A stretch of DNA of 64,000 nt from contig NZ_MCBX01000004.1 of the NCBI RefSeq assembly GCF_001723685.1, positions 62,001 to 126,000 of the forward strand, written 5' to 3'. Position numbers and translations under genes: made by a program. Source of the DNA: Candidatus Marithrix sp. Canyon 246. GTDB lineage: Bacteria; Pseudomonadota; Gammaproteobacteria; Beggiatoales; Beggiatoaceae. Each line of letters begins with the position of its first letter. Within the stretch, counting starts at the first letter, position 1. Positions 30,688-40,692 of the stretch are shown in pieces. A model generated the notes under the pieces. The model searched no databases. It was given only the letters and a program-made list of their open reading frames with translations, and was not told where the DNA came from.

Positions 30688-31768
30688 CTGTTTAATTATT
30701 GGCGGTGGCATCAGCGGCTTATTGACAGCTTTACAATTACAAGACGCTGGTTTAAAAGTAACTTTAATTGAGCGGCAAAATACTGGGCAAGAATCATCTT
30801 GGGCTGGTGGTGGAATTGTTTCTCCTCTTTATCCTTGGCGTTATTCTGATCCTGTTAATGCTTTAGCTAGTTGGAGCCAGCAACATTATCCTAGTTTTGT
30901 TGATGATATAATAGCTAAAACTGGAATTGATCCAGAATTACATCATACCGGTTTATTGGTTCTTGATACTGATGATTATTCTCAGGCTCGTGCTTGGGCT
31001 GATCAATATAAGGTTAATTTAGAATCTCTTGATAATGTACAAGCATGTGAACCTCAATTAAATCCTAATTATCAACAAGGTTTATGGTTGCCTGATATAA
31101 GTAATATTCGCAATCCGCGTTTGCTTCAAGCTTTAAAACAAGCTTTGATATTGTCAGGAGTTAAATTATTAGAACATCAACAAGTCAAAACTTTACGACA
31201 AGACAATAATAAAATTGTAGGGGTAGAAACTGAACAAGAATTTATTGCTGCTAACCGAGTAGTTGTAGCAACTGGTGCTTGGAGTGCTAAGTTTATTGAA
31301 AATATTGATGTTAAACCAGTCTGTGGGCAAATGATATTATTTAAAACTCCACCAGCTTTAATTTCACGGATAGTATTAGCTAAAGATCATTATGTCATTC
31401 CACGTCGCGATGGTTACGTTTTGGTAGGTAGCACCTTAGAACATGTTGGTTTTAATAAAAATACTACTACTGCCGCCAAAGAAGAATTAAAATCAATTGC
31501 ATTTGATTTAATACCCAAATTAGCAAATTACCAAGTGGAAAAACATTGGGCTGGTTTACGCCCTAGTTCACCAAATGGTGTGCCTTATATTGGCAAACAT
31601 CCTGATATTGAAGGATTATATATTAATGTTGGGCATTTTCGTAATGGAATTGTATTAGGTTTAGCCTCAGCGCGACTAATAGCTGATATAATTTTAGAGC
31701 GATCAGCTATTTTGGATGTTCGCCCTTATGAAATTTTAGACAAACCTGACAGGTTTACTTGTTCTTAA
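30680..31768 (+). CDS. thiO: FAD-dependent glycine/D-amino-acid oxidase ThiO
   Basis: 362 residues. N-terminal FAD motif CLIIGGGISGLLTALQL; SSWAGGGIVSPLYPWRY is typical of ThiO; C-terminal HWAGLRPSSPNGVPYIG and NVGHFRNGIVLGLASA close the DAO fold. Oxidises glycine to iminoglycine for the thiazole of thiamine. The last residues (DKPDRFTCS) are encoded by half of a CTGACAGG repeat. It overlaps the TOPRIM gene by 8 bases, although functionally it belongs to housekeeping. Confidence 0.87.
   Translation: MNDCLIIGGGISGLLTALQLQDAGLKVTLIERQNTGQESSWAGGGIVSPLYPWRYSDPVNALASWSQQHYPSFVDDIIAKTGIDPELHHTGLLVLDTDDYSQARAWADQYKVNLESLDNVQACEPQLNPNYQQGLWLPDISNIRNPRLLQALKQALILSGVKLLEHQQVKTLRQDNNKIVGVETEQEFIAANRVVVATGAWSAKFIENIDVKPVCGQMILFKTPPALISRIVLAKDHYVIPRRDGYVLVGSTLEHVGFNKNTTTAAKEELKSIAFDLIPKLANYQVEKHWAGLRPSSPNGVPYIGKHPDIEGLYINVGHFRNGIVLGLASARLIADIILERSAILDVRPYEILDKPDRFTCS
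31742..31756. repeat. Half copy of the CTGACAGG palindrome inside the thiO 3' end
   Basis: AAACCTGACAGGTTT matches one arm of the elements at 24780 and 40631. It lies within the last codons of thiO, so it is translated. The matching right arm is absent. Confidence 0.7.
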
Positions 31769-31975
31769 TTAATTAACAGGAAAACCAATATCATCTAATA
31801 AATCAGCAATTTGCTTCCAATCAGTTGCTGATTCATCCCATTCAATTGTGACCATTTTAGTATCAGCTTCTGCTTTTACTTTAATAACACCCTTTAATTC
31901 ACTGAGTTCGCGTTCAATTGTATTAGTGCAATGTTGACAACTAATATTAGGAATATTTACTGTTTTACTGCTCAT
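31769..31975 (-). CDS. Heavy-metal-associated (CopZ-like) domain protein
   Basis: 68 residues, one HMA domain: NIPNISCQHCTNTIERELS carries the CxxC metal site (Cys13, Cys16), and VTIEWDESATDWKQIADLLD completes the ferredoxin-like fold. Likely a copper chaperone. I chose ATG 31975 because AAAGG lies upstream; an in-frame ATG at 31999 overlaps the DJ-1 gene further. Follows the DJ-1 gene with an 11-base overlap and ends one base from the convergent thiO. Confidence 0.85.
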   Translation of the reverse strand: MSSKTVNIPNISCQHCTNTIERELSELKGVIKVKAEADTKMVTIEWDESATDWKQIADLLDDIGFPVN

Positions 31976-32498
31976 ATAATAAGCCTTTTGCAACTTCAAG
32001 TCGTTTGTCTTTTCCTGCTAAAATTTCAATTAGTTCCAGAGCAAATTCCATTGCTGTCGCAGGGCCTTTTGAAGTTATTATTAGTCCATCTTTAACCACC
32101 GACGCATCAGATACATTTTCTAATATGCCGGGATAACTGGTAGCAGATTTATTTTCTAATAAACCTGCATTTGCCAAAACTTTTGGTGCAGCACAAATAG
32201 CGGCAGTATATTTACCTTGTTGCTGCATGTCTTGCAGTATCTTATGAATACGAGGATCACGATCTAAATTATCACTGCCGGCTAAACCACCCGGTAAAAT
32301 AATCATATCAAAAGATTGTTTTAGAACATCATCTAATGTGGTATCAGCTACTAATACCACACCACGACTAGCTATCACTGGTTTATCATCTAATCCCGCA
32401 GTAACTACTGTAATTTCAGCACGACGCAGGATATCAATGATAGTAACAGCTTCTAGTTCTTCGCAACCTTGTGCTAAAGGAACAAGTACAGTCGCCAT
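31965..32498 (-). CDS. DJ-1/PfpI family protein (YajL-like)
   Basis: 177 residues. MATVLVPLAQGCEELEAV is the DJ-1/YajL/ThiJ start with the conserved glutamate; the nucleophile elbow YTAAICAAPKVLA gives Cys102. These proteins have chaperone, glyoxalase or deglycase activities reported for relatives. Length fits YajL. In a minus-strand run between the ctpA-type protease and the HMA gene. Confidence 0.88.
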   Translation of the reverse strand: MATVLVPLAQGCEELEAVTIIDILRRAEITVVTAGLDDKPVIASRGVVLVADTTLDDVLKQSFDMIILPGGLAGSDNLDRDPRIHKILQDMQQQGKYTAAICAAPKVLANAGLLENKSATSYPGILENVSDASVVKDGLIITSKGPATAMEFALELIEILAGKDKRLEVAKGLLYEQ

Positions 32499-32500
32499 AT

Positions 32501-33832
32501 TTAATTATTTCTAATTGCTTTCATACCTTTTAGGTAAGTAAGAGCTTCATAAAGCAGATAATCTTCTTTAGCCAAAGCAGAACCTAACTTCTTAGGATCT
32601 CTTCTTGGCAACACGATTTGCTTTTTCTTCTTATAACTACCATTACTAGTATTACTTTCTAAATGACCAGCCAAATCAGACTCTTTAATTCTAAAACCTG
32701 ATGATTTCTCTTTTGATTTTTTATCTGCTAATACAACATCAGGCTCTATGCCTTTAGCTTGTATAGAACGACCAGCTGGTGTGAAATAACGAGCTGTAGT
32801 TAATTTTAATGCCGCGTTATTATTCATAGGTAATATGGTTTGCACTGAGCCTTTTCCAAAACTTTTAACGCCCATAATTACAGCACGGTTATGATCTTGC
32901 AGTGCGCCTGCAACAATTTCTGACGCTGAAGCTGAACCACCATTAAGTAATACAATAATTGGAGCACCATTTAACAAATCATCTGGGCGAGCTCTAAATC
33001 TAAAAGAAGCATCACGAATACGCCCTTCAGTATAAACTATCAAACCACTTTTCAGAAAAGCATCAGAAACTGCTACTGCCGCATTTAATACACCACCGGG
33101 ATTATTACGTAAATCCAAGATTAAGCCTTTTAACTGATTGTTATTACCTTCTTTTAGCAGTTTAATAGCCTTGCGTAAATCTTTACCTGTCTGGCTTTGA
33201 AATTGACTAATACGAACATAACCATATCCTGATTCCAAGCTACGACTTTTAATACTTTTAACTTTAATAATTGCACGAATAACTTTAATGTTTAAAGGTT
33301 TAGTTTCACCTTCACGAACTATGGTTAAAATTATTGGACTACCGGTTTTACCACGCATGATTTTAACCGCATCAGCTAGAGTCATGCCTTTTACTGATTT
33401 GTCATTTAAACGAATGATTAAATCACCAGATTTTATTCCAGCACGTTGTGCAGGTGTATCATCAATAGGTGCAATAACTTTAACAAAACCATTCTCCATA
33501 CCAACTTCAATACCAAGCCCACCAAATTGACCACTGGTACCAATTTGTATTTCTTTAAAAGCTTGAGGATTTAAATAAGTTGAATGCGGATCAAGACCAT
33601 TAAGCATACCTTGAATGGCATATTCAAGCAGAACTTTATCTTCTACATTTTCAACATAATCAGTTTTAATTCTTTCAAAGACTTCACTAAATGCCCGCAA
33701 GTCTTCAAGTGGCAAATTTAACATAGGGTTATTATAAGAACGGTCAGCAAAAACTGTTGTTCCAACTACAATTAACCCACCAAGTATTGCGCCTAGAAAG
33801 ACGCTAGGTAAATAACGAAAGATTATTTTCAT
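32501..33832 (-). CDS. ctpA: S41 family C-terminal processing protease
   Basis: About 443 residues. The start at 33832 (MKIIFRYLPSVF) has AGGA at good spacing; upstream in-frame ATGs are less well placed. Signal anchor, PDZ domain (GQFGGLGIEVGMENGFVKV ... GIKSGDLIIRLND), then the protease core: GGSASASEIVAGAL with catalytic Ser and KSFGKGSVQ with the general-base Lys. A periplasmic protease acting on murein hydrolases or lipoproteins. The gpmA-envC-ctpA order is common in gammaproteobacteria and links it to EnvC-directed wall hydrolysis. Confidence 0.92.
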   Translation of the reverse strand: MKIIFRYLPSVFLGAILGGLIVVGTTVFADRSYNNPMLNLPLEDLRAFSEVFERIKTDYVENVEDKVLLEYAIQGMLNGLDPHSTYLNPQAFKEIQIGTSGQFGGLGIEVGMENGFVKVIAPIDDTPAQRAGIKSGDLIIRLNDKSVKGMTLADAVKIMRGKTGSPIILTIVREGETKPLNIKVIRAIIKVKSIKSRSLESGYGYVRISQFQSQTGKDLRKAIKLLKEGNNNQLKGLILDLRNNPGGVLNAAVAVSDAFLKSGLIVYTEGRIRDASFRFRARPDDLLNGAPIIVLLNGGSASASEIVAGALQDHNRAVIMGVKSFGKGSVQTILPMNNNAALKLTTARYFTPAGRSIQAKGIEPDVVLADKKSKEKSSGFRIKESDLAGHLESNTSNGSYKKKKQIVLPRRDPKKLGSALAKEDYLLYEALTYLKGMKAIRNN

Positions 33833-33855
33833 TTTCATATTCCTAATTATATTAA

Positions 33856-34995
33856 TTAATGTAACCAATTACGTGGTGCTTGAGGTTTAGCTTGATAACG
33901 AATTTCAAAATATAAGCCAGATATTTTATTACCACCACTATTACCTACAGTTGCAATAATATCATTAGCTTGTACCCAATCACCCATTTTAACATATAGA
34001 CTTTGATTATGAGCATATAAACTCATATAAGATTGACCATGATCAATTATAATTAATAAACCAAAATTGCGAAACCATTGAGCAAATATTACTTGCCCGG
34101 GTGCAATAACTCGAATCTTATTTCCTAATGGTGCTGCAATCAACATACCTTGCCATTTTAAACCAGCAACTAATTTATCGCCAAATCGTTTTAAGATTCG
34201 CCCTTTTACTGGTGGTGCGAATTTACCTTTTAAACCGGGTAAATTATCAGTTTTAGGTACTGTATCTAAGGTAGATAATAAGGTCTCTAAATGGCGTTTA
34301 TTTTCTTGTAAACGCTTTAGCTCTGTGCTTTGATTTTCAAGCGTATTAGCTAGTTGCGCTAAAATTTTTTTACGTTGTTGATAATTGAATATTAATGCTT
34401 GTTTTTTCTTAATCTGTGTATTAATAACATTATTAATATCAGCTTTTTTTAACTTAATTGTATCTTTAAGTGTGATTAAATTTTCTAAAGAAATTTTAAT
34501 TGTCTGAATTTGATTACTTTTAGTACGATTTAAATATTCATAATAAGTCAACATTCTACCAACAGTAAAAACATCTTCTTGATTTAACCATAATTTCAAA
34601 TAATCTTGCCTTCCCATTACATAAGCGGCAGTTATTTGTTTTGCTAAAACTTTGCGTTTTGCTTGTAATTTTCTTTGTATTTGATTTTCTTGTTTTTTTA
34701 ACTTATATAAGGTTCTTTGTTTGTTTGTCAGCGCGTTTTGTAATGTGTGAATACGATTTGCAATATCACCTATTTGTTCTTCTTTCTGCTTTAACTTCTG
34801 TTGCAATCTCCCATATTGACTACGAGCATTATACATTTGCGCTTTAAGTTGTTTGATGCGTAATTCTAATTCACGGATTTGTTCATTAGACATGGTAGAT
34901 GTTGAAACTACCATTAATATCAATACAAATATTAGTTGATTACTTAGCTTTGCCTTGATTTGCAACTGCTTGCATAGCTTTTTCAATATCCTCAT
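33856..34995 (-). CDS. envC: Murein hydrolase activator EnvC
   Basis: About 379 residues. A signal sequence ([15 protein letters not shown]) is followed by a long coiled coil (about 45-235, KQ-rich) and a C-terminal LytM domain ([20 protein letters not shown] ... [20 protein letters not shown]). It activates amidases at the septum rather than cutting itself. The start overlaps the gpmA end by some 55 bases; GTG at 35001 is an alternative, but ATG 34995 has AGG upstream. Second gene of gpmA-envC-ctpA. Confidence 0.88.
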   Translation of the reverse strand: MRILKKLCKQLQIKAKLSNQLIFVLILMVVSTSTMSNEQIRELELRIKQLKAQMYNARSQYGRLQQKLKQKEEQIGDIANRIHTLQNALTNKQRTLYKLKKQENQIQRKLQAKRKVLAKQITAAYVMGRQDYLKLWLNQEDVFTVGRMLTYYEYLNRTKSNQIQTIKISLENLITLKDTIKLKKADINNVINTQIKKKQALIFNYQQRKKILAQLANTLENQSTELKRLQENKRHLETLLSTLDTVPKTDNLPGLKGKFAPPVKGRILKRFGDKLVAGLKWQGMLIAAPLGNKIRVIAPGQVIFAQWFRNFGLLIIIDHGQSYMSLYAHNQSLYVKMGDWVQANDIIATVGNSGGNKISGLYFEIRYQAKPQAPRNWLH

Positions 34996-35683
34996 TATCA
35001 CCTAAATATTGACTTTTAATAGGAATTAAGTCTTTATCTAATTCATAAACTAAAGGAACTCCTGTAGGAATATTTAAATTTATCATATCTTCCTTCGATA
35101 TATTATCTAAATATTGTACTAAAGCTCGCAAACTATTTCCATGCGCTGCAATAATAATTCTTTTGCCATCTTTAATGTTTGGTGCTATACTTTCATGCCA
35201 CAACTCTAAAACACGATCAGCAGTCATTTTTAAATTTTCAACTACTGGTAATTGTTGCTTGCTAAGATTGTGATATCGTGGATCATGCCCGGGATAACGT
35301 TCATCAGATCTATCAAGTGCAGGCGGTAATTCATCATAACTGCGTCTCCAAATTTTAACCTGATCACTACCATATTTGTTAGCGGTTTCAAGTTTATTTA
35401 AGCCTTGAAGATTACCATAGTGTCTTTCATTTAAACGCCAATCACGATCAACTGGAATCCACATAGCATCCATTTCATCTAAGGCAATCCAAAGAGTTCT
35501 AATAGCTCTTTTCAAAACTGAAGTATAAGCTATATCAAATGTATAGTCTTTTTTTAATAACTTGCCTGCATTTAAAGCTTCTATTTTTCCTTTTTCTGTT
35601 AAATCTACATCTGTCCAACCAGTGAAACGGTTTTCTTGATTCCACACACTTTCACCGTGTCTTAATAAAACAAGTTTATACAT
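34940..35683 (-). CDS. gpmA: 2,3-bisphosphoglycerate-dependent phosphoglycerate mutase
   Basis: 247 residues. The start at 35683 gives [20 protein letters not shown] with the phospho-acceptor histidine in [33 protein letters not shown] and [14 protein letters not shown] are diagnostic. Interconverts 3- and 2-phosphoglycerate. Leads the envC-ctpA operon. An upstream in-frame ATG (35707) would add only eight non-conserved residues. Confidence 0.95.
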   Translation of the reverse strand: MYKLVLLRHGESVWNQENRFTGWTDVDLTEKGKIEALNAGKLLKKDYTFDIAYTSVLKRAIRTLWIALDEMDAMWIPVDRDWRLNERHYGNLQGLNKLETANKYGSDQVKIWRRSYDELPPALDRSDERYPGHDPRYHNLSKQQLPVVENLKMTADRVLELWHESIAPNIKDGKRIIIAAHGNSLRALVQYLDNISKEDMINLNIPTGVPLVYELDKDLIPIKSQYLGDNEDIEKAMQAVANQGKAK

Positions 35684-35818
35684 GAATAATTTTTTCTCTG
35701 CTAACATTAAATTTTTTCAAGTATAACAAATTAATTTTTTTTATGAAAGTAGTTTGATATATTCTCAAATGCTGTTAAAATAAATTATAATATAATGTAA
35801 TAAACCGGATTTATAATT

Positions 35819-36184
35819 ATGATAACTGCAAATTTTAGTGAGTTTGACATGAAATCAATGTCAAGCGCGTATTCAAATCTAACCCTAATGGCTCATGATG
35901 ATGATATTGAACGAGCTGCACGTTCAATGAAGGCTATGTCTCATCCATTACGTTTAAAGATTTTATGTGTTTTGGGTGAGAATGAATACAGTGTTCAAGA
36001 TATTGTTGATAAGGTAGGCACTTCACAAAGTAATATTTCTCAGCATTTGGCAATTTTGCGTGATAAAGGTATTTTAGGATCACGTAAAGATGCTAATCGC
36101 GTCTATTATCATGTCAGTGATGTACGTACTTTACGTTTAATTAGTATGATGCGCGAAGTATTTTGTTCTACTTTCTGTGGATGA
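35819..36184 (+). CDS. ArsR/SmtB family regulator (YgaV/BigR-like)
   Basis: Up to 121 residues; ATG 35849 is an alternative start that would give the more usual length near 110. Winged helix: MSHPLRLKILCVLGENEYSV, recognition helix TSQSNISQHLAILRDKGIL, wing NRVYYHVSD. Cysteines lie in the early helix (ILCVL) and at the end (VFCSTFCG). Relatives next to rhodanese/YgaP genes sense sulfide or persulfide by disulfide formation, so thiol sensing is plausible here but not proven. Followed by a split ygaP (membrane piece, then rhodanese), as in Escherichia coli ygaVP. Confidence 0.85.
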   Translation: MITANFSEFDMKSMSSAYSNLTLMAHDDDIERAARSMKAMSHPLRLKILCVLGENEYSVQDIVDKVGTSQSNISQHLAILRDKGILGSRKDANRVYYHVSDVRTLRLISMMREVFCSTFCG

Positions 36185-36244
36185 TGCTTGAATCAAAGCT
36201 TGATAATACCCAAAACTGTTAGCTTATATTAACTGAGGTTTTTT

Positions 36245-36430
36245 ATGACAATTGAACGCATTGTAGTTATTGTTGCTGGTTTTTTTATTTTATTATCATT
36301 AACTTTAAGCCATTATCACAATCCTAATTGGTTATGGTTTACTGCATTTGTTGGTTTTAATTTATTTCAAAGTGGTTTTACAGGTTTTTGCCCATTGGCT
36401 ATGATCCTGAAAAAATTAGGTTATAAATAA
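36245..36430 (+). CDS. YgaP-like two-helix membrane protein (DUF2892)
   Basis: 61 residues. Two membrane helices with the inner motif [25 protein letters not shown], the DUF2892/YgaP transmembrane-domain signature. In Escherichia coli YgaP this domain is fused behind a rhodanese; here it is a stand-alone gene 11 bases before the rhodanese gene. AGG precedes the ATG. Role in membrane sulfur/thiocyanate handling is inferred. Confidence 0.87.
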   Translation: MTIERIVVIVAGFFILLSLTLSHYHNPNWLWFTAFVGFNLFQSGFTGFCPLAMILKKLGYK

Positions 36431-36441
36431 TAGTAGTATTT

Positions 36442-36873
36442 ATGGAACAATTTGTGGAATTTGCCGGTAATCATCCCGGTTTAGTGGTGGCATTTAGTGT
36501 TATTCTAGGTTTATTAGTATGGTCTTTTTTAGGTGAGTCAATTAGTGGTATCAAGTCTTTATTACCACAAGAAGCTACCTTATTAATTAACCATGACAAT
36601 GCTATTATCCTTGATGTTCGTCAAGATAATGAATATGTAAATGGACATATTATTAATTCCATACATATTCCTTTAAACGATTTGGCTACTAAACTTCGTA
36701 GTTTAGAAAAATATCGTAATCGCCCCATCATCGCTAATTGTATGAGTGGTAATCGTTCTAGTAGTGCTTGTCGTACATTAAAAAAACATGGCTTTGAAAA
36801 AGTTTTTAATTTAAAAGGCGGTGTTACGGCATGGCAAAATGCGAATTTACCCCTGAAAAAAGGTAAGAAATAA
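36442..36873 (+). CDS. Membrane-anchored rhodanese
   Basis: 143 residues. One N-terminal helix (LVVAFSVILGLLVWSFLG) and a rhodanese domain: ILDVRQDNEYVNGHI, catalytic-loop Cys in IIANCMSGNRSSSACRTL, then GGVTAWQNANLPL. Sulfur transfer to thiophilic acceptors, anchored to the inner membrane. Between the YgaP membrane piece and secB; with the ArsR gene it reconstructs a ygaVP-like unit. Confidence 0.9.
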   Translation: MEQFVEFAGNHPGLVVAFSVILGLLVWSFLGESISGIKSLLPQEATLLINHDNAIILDVRQDNEYVNGHIINSIHIPLNDLATKLRSLEKYRNRPIIANCMSGNRSSSACRTLKKHGFEKVFNLKGGVTAWQNANLPLKKGKK

Positions 36874-36874
36874 T

Positions 36875-37318
36875 ATGCAACAAGAAGAGTTTGGCATACA
36901 AAATATTTATGTTAAGGATATTTCTTTTGAAGCTCCTAATTCTCCAGAAATTTTTATGGAAGATTGGAAACCAAAAATGGAGTATGAAATATCAAATGAT
37001 ATTAAACAGTTAGAAGAAAAGGTATTTGATATAGTATTAAATATTACTGTAACTGTTAAAAGTGAAGAAAAAACAGCTTTTCTTGTAGAAGTTCATCAGG
37101 CAGGAATTTTTGTTGTTAGTGGATTTGCTGAAGATCAATTGAAACATATGTTGAATACATATTGTCCAACCATTTTATATCCTTATGCTAGAGAGATGAT
37201 TTCTAGCATAGTTACAAAGGGTGGATTTCAGCCGCTATTATTGGCACCAATTAATTTTGAAGCTTTATATGCTGAACAACAGCAGAAACAATCTGATCAG
37301 CCTACAACTCTCCATTAG
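36875..37318 (+). CDS. secB: SecB protein-export chaperone
   Basis: 147 residues. IQNIYVKDISFEAPNSPEIF is the SecB start; the middle VEVHQAGIFVVSGF and the YPYAREMISSIVTKGGFQPL block are diagnostic. A tetrameric chaperone that holds preproteins for SecA. Two bases separate it from gpsA, the usual secB-gpsA linkage in gammaproteobacteria. Confidence 0.95.
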   Translation: MQQEEFGIQNIYVKDISFEAPNSPEIFMEDWKPKMEYEISNDIKQLEEKVFDIVLNITVTVKSEEKTAFLVEVHQAGIFVVSGFAEDQLKHMLNTYCPTILYPYAREMISSIVTKGGFQPLLLAPINFEALYAEQQQKQSDQPTTLH

Positions 37319-37320
37319 TA

Positions 37321-38250
37321 ATGGAGAAACAAAATATTTTAGTAATGGGTGCAGGCTCATGGGGCACTGCACTCAGTTTAGTTTTACAACGTAATGGTCA
37401 TAATGTTTGGCTTTGGAGTCTTGAAACACCAAATCTGATTGAAGATTGTATCTCTGAAGTCAAAGATATTTTGATCGTCGTACCTAGTCATGCCTTTCGT
37501 GAAACACTGAAACGTCTTAAACCCTATCTCACAGCTAAGCACCGTATTTGTTGGGCAACTAAAGGATTAGAAAATAACAGCGGCTTATTATTACACCAAG
37601 TTGCTGAACAAGAATTAGGTGCTAAACAAGCCTTAGCAGTTTTATCTGGTCCATCATTTGCTGATGAAGTCGTAGCTGGTTTACCAACTGCTGTCACAAT
37701 TGCTTCATCTAATCTTGATTATGCTCAAGAGTTAGTTAAATTATTCCATAATCAGAGTTTTCGCCCTTATACTAGTAGTGATATTATTGGTGTACAAATC
37801 GGTGGTGCGCTGAAAAATATTATCGCAATTGCCGCTGGTATTGCTGATGGTTTAGGTTTTGGTGCTAATACTCGTACAGCTTTAATTACACGCGGTTTAA
37901 GAGAAATTATGCGTTGTGGTTTAGCTTTAGGTGGAAAAACCGATACTTTTATGGGTTTAGCTGGTTTGGGTGATTTAGTCTTAACTTGTACTGATGATCA
38001 ATCGCGTAATCGTCGTTTTGGTTATGCTTTAGCACAAGGTAAGGATATAAATCAGGCTCAAACTGATATAGGACAAATCGTTGAAGGTGTATGGGCAACT
38101 CGTGAAGTTAGAGCTTTAGCAAAACAGTTAGAAATTGAAATGCCGATTGTAGAACAAGTAGATAATGTTTTACAAGGATTTTCTTCTCCCCATGAAGCTG
38201 TACAAGCTTTACTTTCACGTCAATTAAAACCAGAATTTGATGAATCTTAA
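37321..38250 (+). CDS. gpsA: Glycerol-3-phosphate dehydrogenase [NAD(P)+], missing an N-terminal block
   Basis: 309 residues. NAD-binding [27 protein letters not shown], catalytic [15 protein letters not shown] and [14 protein letters not shown] identify GpsA, which makes sn-glycerol-3-phosphate for phospholipids. Family members are about 330-340 residues. The segment between [14 protein letters not shown] and [15 protein letters not shown] lacks roughly 25 residues, including the conserved NRRYLP-type turn after the second beta strand of the Rossmann fold. The frame is intact. Whether the enzyme still works is uncertain. Confidence 0.9.
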   Translation: MEKQNILVMGAGSWGTALSLVLQRNGHNVWLWSLETPNLIEDCISEVKDILIVVPSHAFRETLKRLKPYLTAKHRICWATKGLENNSGLLLHQVAEQELGAKQALAVLSGPSFADEVVAGLPTAVTIASSNLDYAQELVKLFHNQSFRPYTSSDIIGVQIGGALKNIIAIAAGIADGLGFGANTRTALITRGLREIMRCGLALGGKTDTFMGLAGLGDLVLTCTDDQSRNRRFGYALAQGKDINQAQTDIGQIVEGVWATREVRALAKQLEIEMPIVEQVDNVLQGFSSPHEAVQALLSRQLKPEFDES

Positions 38251-39199
38251 TTTTCTTGAATTTGAACAACCAATTGCAGAATTAGACGCTAAGATTGATG
38301 AACTACATCATGTAGGTAAAGATAGCAATCTTAATATTAATGAAGAAATAATTAAATTACAAGAAAAGTGTAAAGAACTGACACGTTCAATTTTTTCTTC
38401 TTTAACTGATTGGCAAATTTCTCAACTATCACGCCATCCTCAACGACCTTATACTCTCAATTATATTGATATGATGTTTACTGATTTTGAGCAATTACAC
38501 GGTGATCGTGTTTTTGGCGATGATCAGGCAATGATTGGTGGTTTGGCGCGGTTTAATGATCGTCCGGTAATGATTATTGGTCAACAAAAAGGTCGCGATA
38601 CTAAGGAAAAAATAGAGCGTAACTTTGGTATGCCTAGACCAGAAGGTTATCGTAAAGCGTTACGACTTATGAAGATGGCTGAACGTTTTAAATTGCCTAT
38701 TTTGACTTTTATTGATACTCCGGGAGCTTATCCCGGTGTTGATGCAGAAGAACGCGGGCAAAGTGAGGCTATTGCGCGTAATTTATATACAATGGCTGAT
38801 TTGAAAACTCCTATTATTTGCACAGTGATAGGAGAAGGTGGATCTGGTGGTGCTTTAGGAATTGGCGTAGGTGATAGAATCTGTATGTTAGAGTATAGTA
38901 CTTATTCTGTCATTTCTCCTGAAGGCTGCGCTTCTATTTTATGGAAAAGTGCTGATAAGGCTTCTGAAGCCGCTGAAGCTATGAAGATTACTTCAAACAG
39001 CTTAAAGGAATTAGATTTAATAGATATTATTATTCCTGAGCCTTTGGGTGGTGCCCATCGTGACGTTAAAATGATGGGTAAAAATTTAAGTAATGTTTTA
39101 GAACAAACTTTAGCGGAATTAGAAAAAATACCTGTTGATGAGTTGGTAGAACAACGTTATCAGCGTTTAATGCAATTTGGTGATTTTGAAACATGTTAA
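38240..39199 (+). CDS. accA: Acetyl-CoA carboxylase carboxyltransferase subunit alpha
   Basis: 319 residues. [20 protein letters not shown] is the typical start; [32 protein letters not shown] and [17 protein letters not shown] are the carboxyltransferase motifs. Transfers CO2 from biotin to acetyl-CoA, committing carbon to fatty acids. Start overlaps gpsA by 11 bases and its end overlaps gcvPB by 7, implying one transcript for lipid-precursor genes. Confidence 0.96.
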   Translation: MNLNFLEFEQPIAELDAKIDELHHVGKDSNLNINEEIIKLQEKCKELTRSIFSSLTDWQISQLSRHPQRPYTLNYIDMMFTDFEQLHGDRVFGDDQAMIGGLARFNDRPVMIIGQQKGRDTKEKIERNFGMPRPEGYRKALRLMKMAERFKLPILTFIDTPGAYPGVDAEERGQSEAIARNLYTMADLKTPIICTVIGEGGSGGALGIGVGDRICMLEYSTYSVISPEGCASILWKSADKASEAAEAMKITSNSLKELDLIDIIIPEPLGGAHRDVKMMGKNLSNVLEQTLAELEKIPVDELVEQRYQRLMQFGDFETC

Positions 39200-40629
39200 T
39201 TTTTGAATATACAGGGCGTTCAGCCAGTTCACAATATCCTGCTAAGCGTAGAGAAATAAAAGATATTCCAGCTAAGTTTTTACGTAAAAAACGCGCAACT
39301 TTGCCTGAAGCTTCAGAAATGCAAGTTGTGCGTCATTATACCCGCTTATCACAGAAAAATTTTTCTATTGATACTCATTACTATCCATTAGGTTCTTGCA
39401 CGATGAAATATAATCCTCGTGCCTGTAATACCTTGGCGATGTTACCCGGTTTTTTGTCAATGCATCCAAGTTCAGTAAGTCAAGGATTATTGGCTTGCTT
39501 GTATGATTTGCAAGAAATTCTGAAAGAAGTAACTGGTATGAAGGCTATTTCTTTAGCACCAGCGGCTGGTTCTCAAGGAGAATTTGCTGGTGTATCTATG
39601 ATACGTGCTTATCATGAGAAACGTGGAGATACTGAGCGTACAGAAATGCTAGTACCAAATGCGGCACATGGAACTAATCCAGCTTCTGCGGTGATGTGTG
39701 GCTATAAAATACGTGAAATTCCAACTGATGCTGATGGTAATGTTGATCTTGAAGCCTTAAAAAAGGCAGTTGGTCCAAAAACAGCAGGAATTATGTTGAC
39801 AAACCCATCAACATTAGGCGTGTTTGAACAACAAATCAGTGAGATAGCAAAATGTGTGCATGAGGCTGGTGGCTTATTATATTATGATGGCGCGAATTTG
39901 AACGCTATTTTAAGTAAAGTCCGCCCCGGAGATATGGGTTTTGATGTAATTCATATTAATTTGCATAAGACATTTTCTACGCCACATGGTGGAGGTGGGC
40001 CGGGTGCTGGACCAATTGGAGTTAATGAGCGTTTATTACCTTACTTGCCAGTACCCCTAGTTGCTTATGATGGAGAACATTATAAGTGGCTTACAGAAAC
40101 AGATATTCCTGACACGATAGGACGTTTATTAGCATATGCAGGCAATATTGGAGTGTTATTGCGTGCTTATATTTATGCGCGTTTATTGGGGCGTGAAGGC
40201 ATGAAAAGAGTAGCAGAATTTGCTACTTTAAATGCTAATTATTTACAAAACCAATTAGCAAAAGCTGGATTTGACATGGCATTTCCAAAGCGTCGTGCAA
40301 CTCATGAATTTATTTTGACACTAAAACGTCAAGCTAAAGAACAAGGAGTTACAGCAATGGACTTTGCCAAACGCTTGTTAGATAAAGGCTTTCATGCACC
40401 AACGACATATTTTCCATTATTGATACCAGAATGCTTATTGATTGAACCGACAGAAACTGAAGATAAACAAACTTTAGATGACTTTATCAATGCTTTAGCT
40501 GAAATTCAACAAGAAGCTAATGAAAATATCGAGACTTTGAAGCAGGCACCTTATACCTTGCCAGTTCGACGCTTGGATGATGTTAAGGCGGCTAAAGATT
40601 TGGATATTGCTTGGTCATCATTGGCCTAA
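39193..40629 (+). CDS. gcvPB: Glycine dehydrogenase (decarboxylating) subunit 2
   Basis: 478 residues. The PLP-lysine motif [20 protein letters not shown] and [15 protein letters not shown] identify the split P-protein beta subunit of the glycine cleavage system. Needs GcvPA, which is not in the window. ATG overlaps the accA stop. Two bases after the TAA the palindromic terminator at 40631 begins. Confidence 0.95.
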   Translation: MLIFEYTGRSASSQYPAKRREIKDIPAKFLRKKRATLPEASEMQVVRHYTRLSQKNFSIDTHYYPLGSCTMKYNPRACNTLAMLPGFLSMHPSSVSQGLLACLYDLQEILKEVTGMKAISLAPAAGSQGEFAGVSMIRAYHEKRGDTERTEMLVPNAAHGTNPASAVMCGYKIREIPTDADGNVDLEALKKAVGPKTAGIMLTNPSTLGVFEQQISEIAKCVHEAGGLLYYDGANLNAILSKVRPGDMGFDVIHINLHKTFSTPHGGGGPGAGPIGVNERLLPYLPVPLVAYDGEHYKWLTETDIPDTIGRLLAYAGNIGVLLRAYIYARLLGREGMKRVAEFATLNANYLQNQLAKAGFDMAFPKRRATHEFILTLKRQAKEQGVTAMDFAKRLLDKGFHAPTTYFPLLIPECLLIEPTETEDKQTLDDFINALAEIQQEANENIETLKQAPYTLPVRRLDDVKAAKDLDIAWSSLA

Positions 40630-40630
40630 A

Positions 40631-40661
40631 GACCTGACAGGTTTTAAAAACCTGTCAGGTC
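40631..40661. terminator. CTGACAGG-type palindrome between gcvPB and typA
   Basis: A perfect 31-base palindrome (apart from its central base): GACCTGACAGG and CCTGTCAGGTC around TTTTAAAAA. It is placed between two converging genes, so it can end transcription from both sides. Confidence 0.82.
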
Positions 40662-40692
40662 TGTCGCCAGAAGATAATGATTTAAGCAGTTG

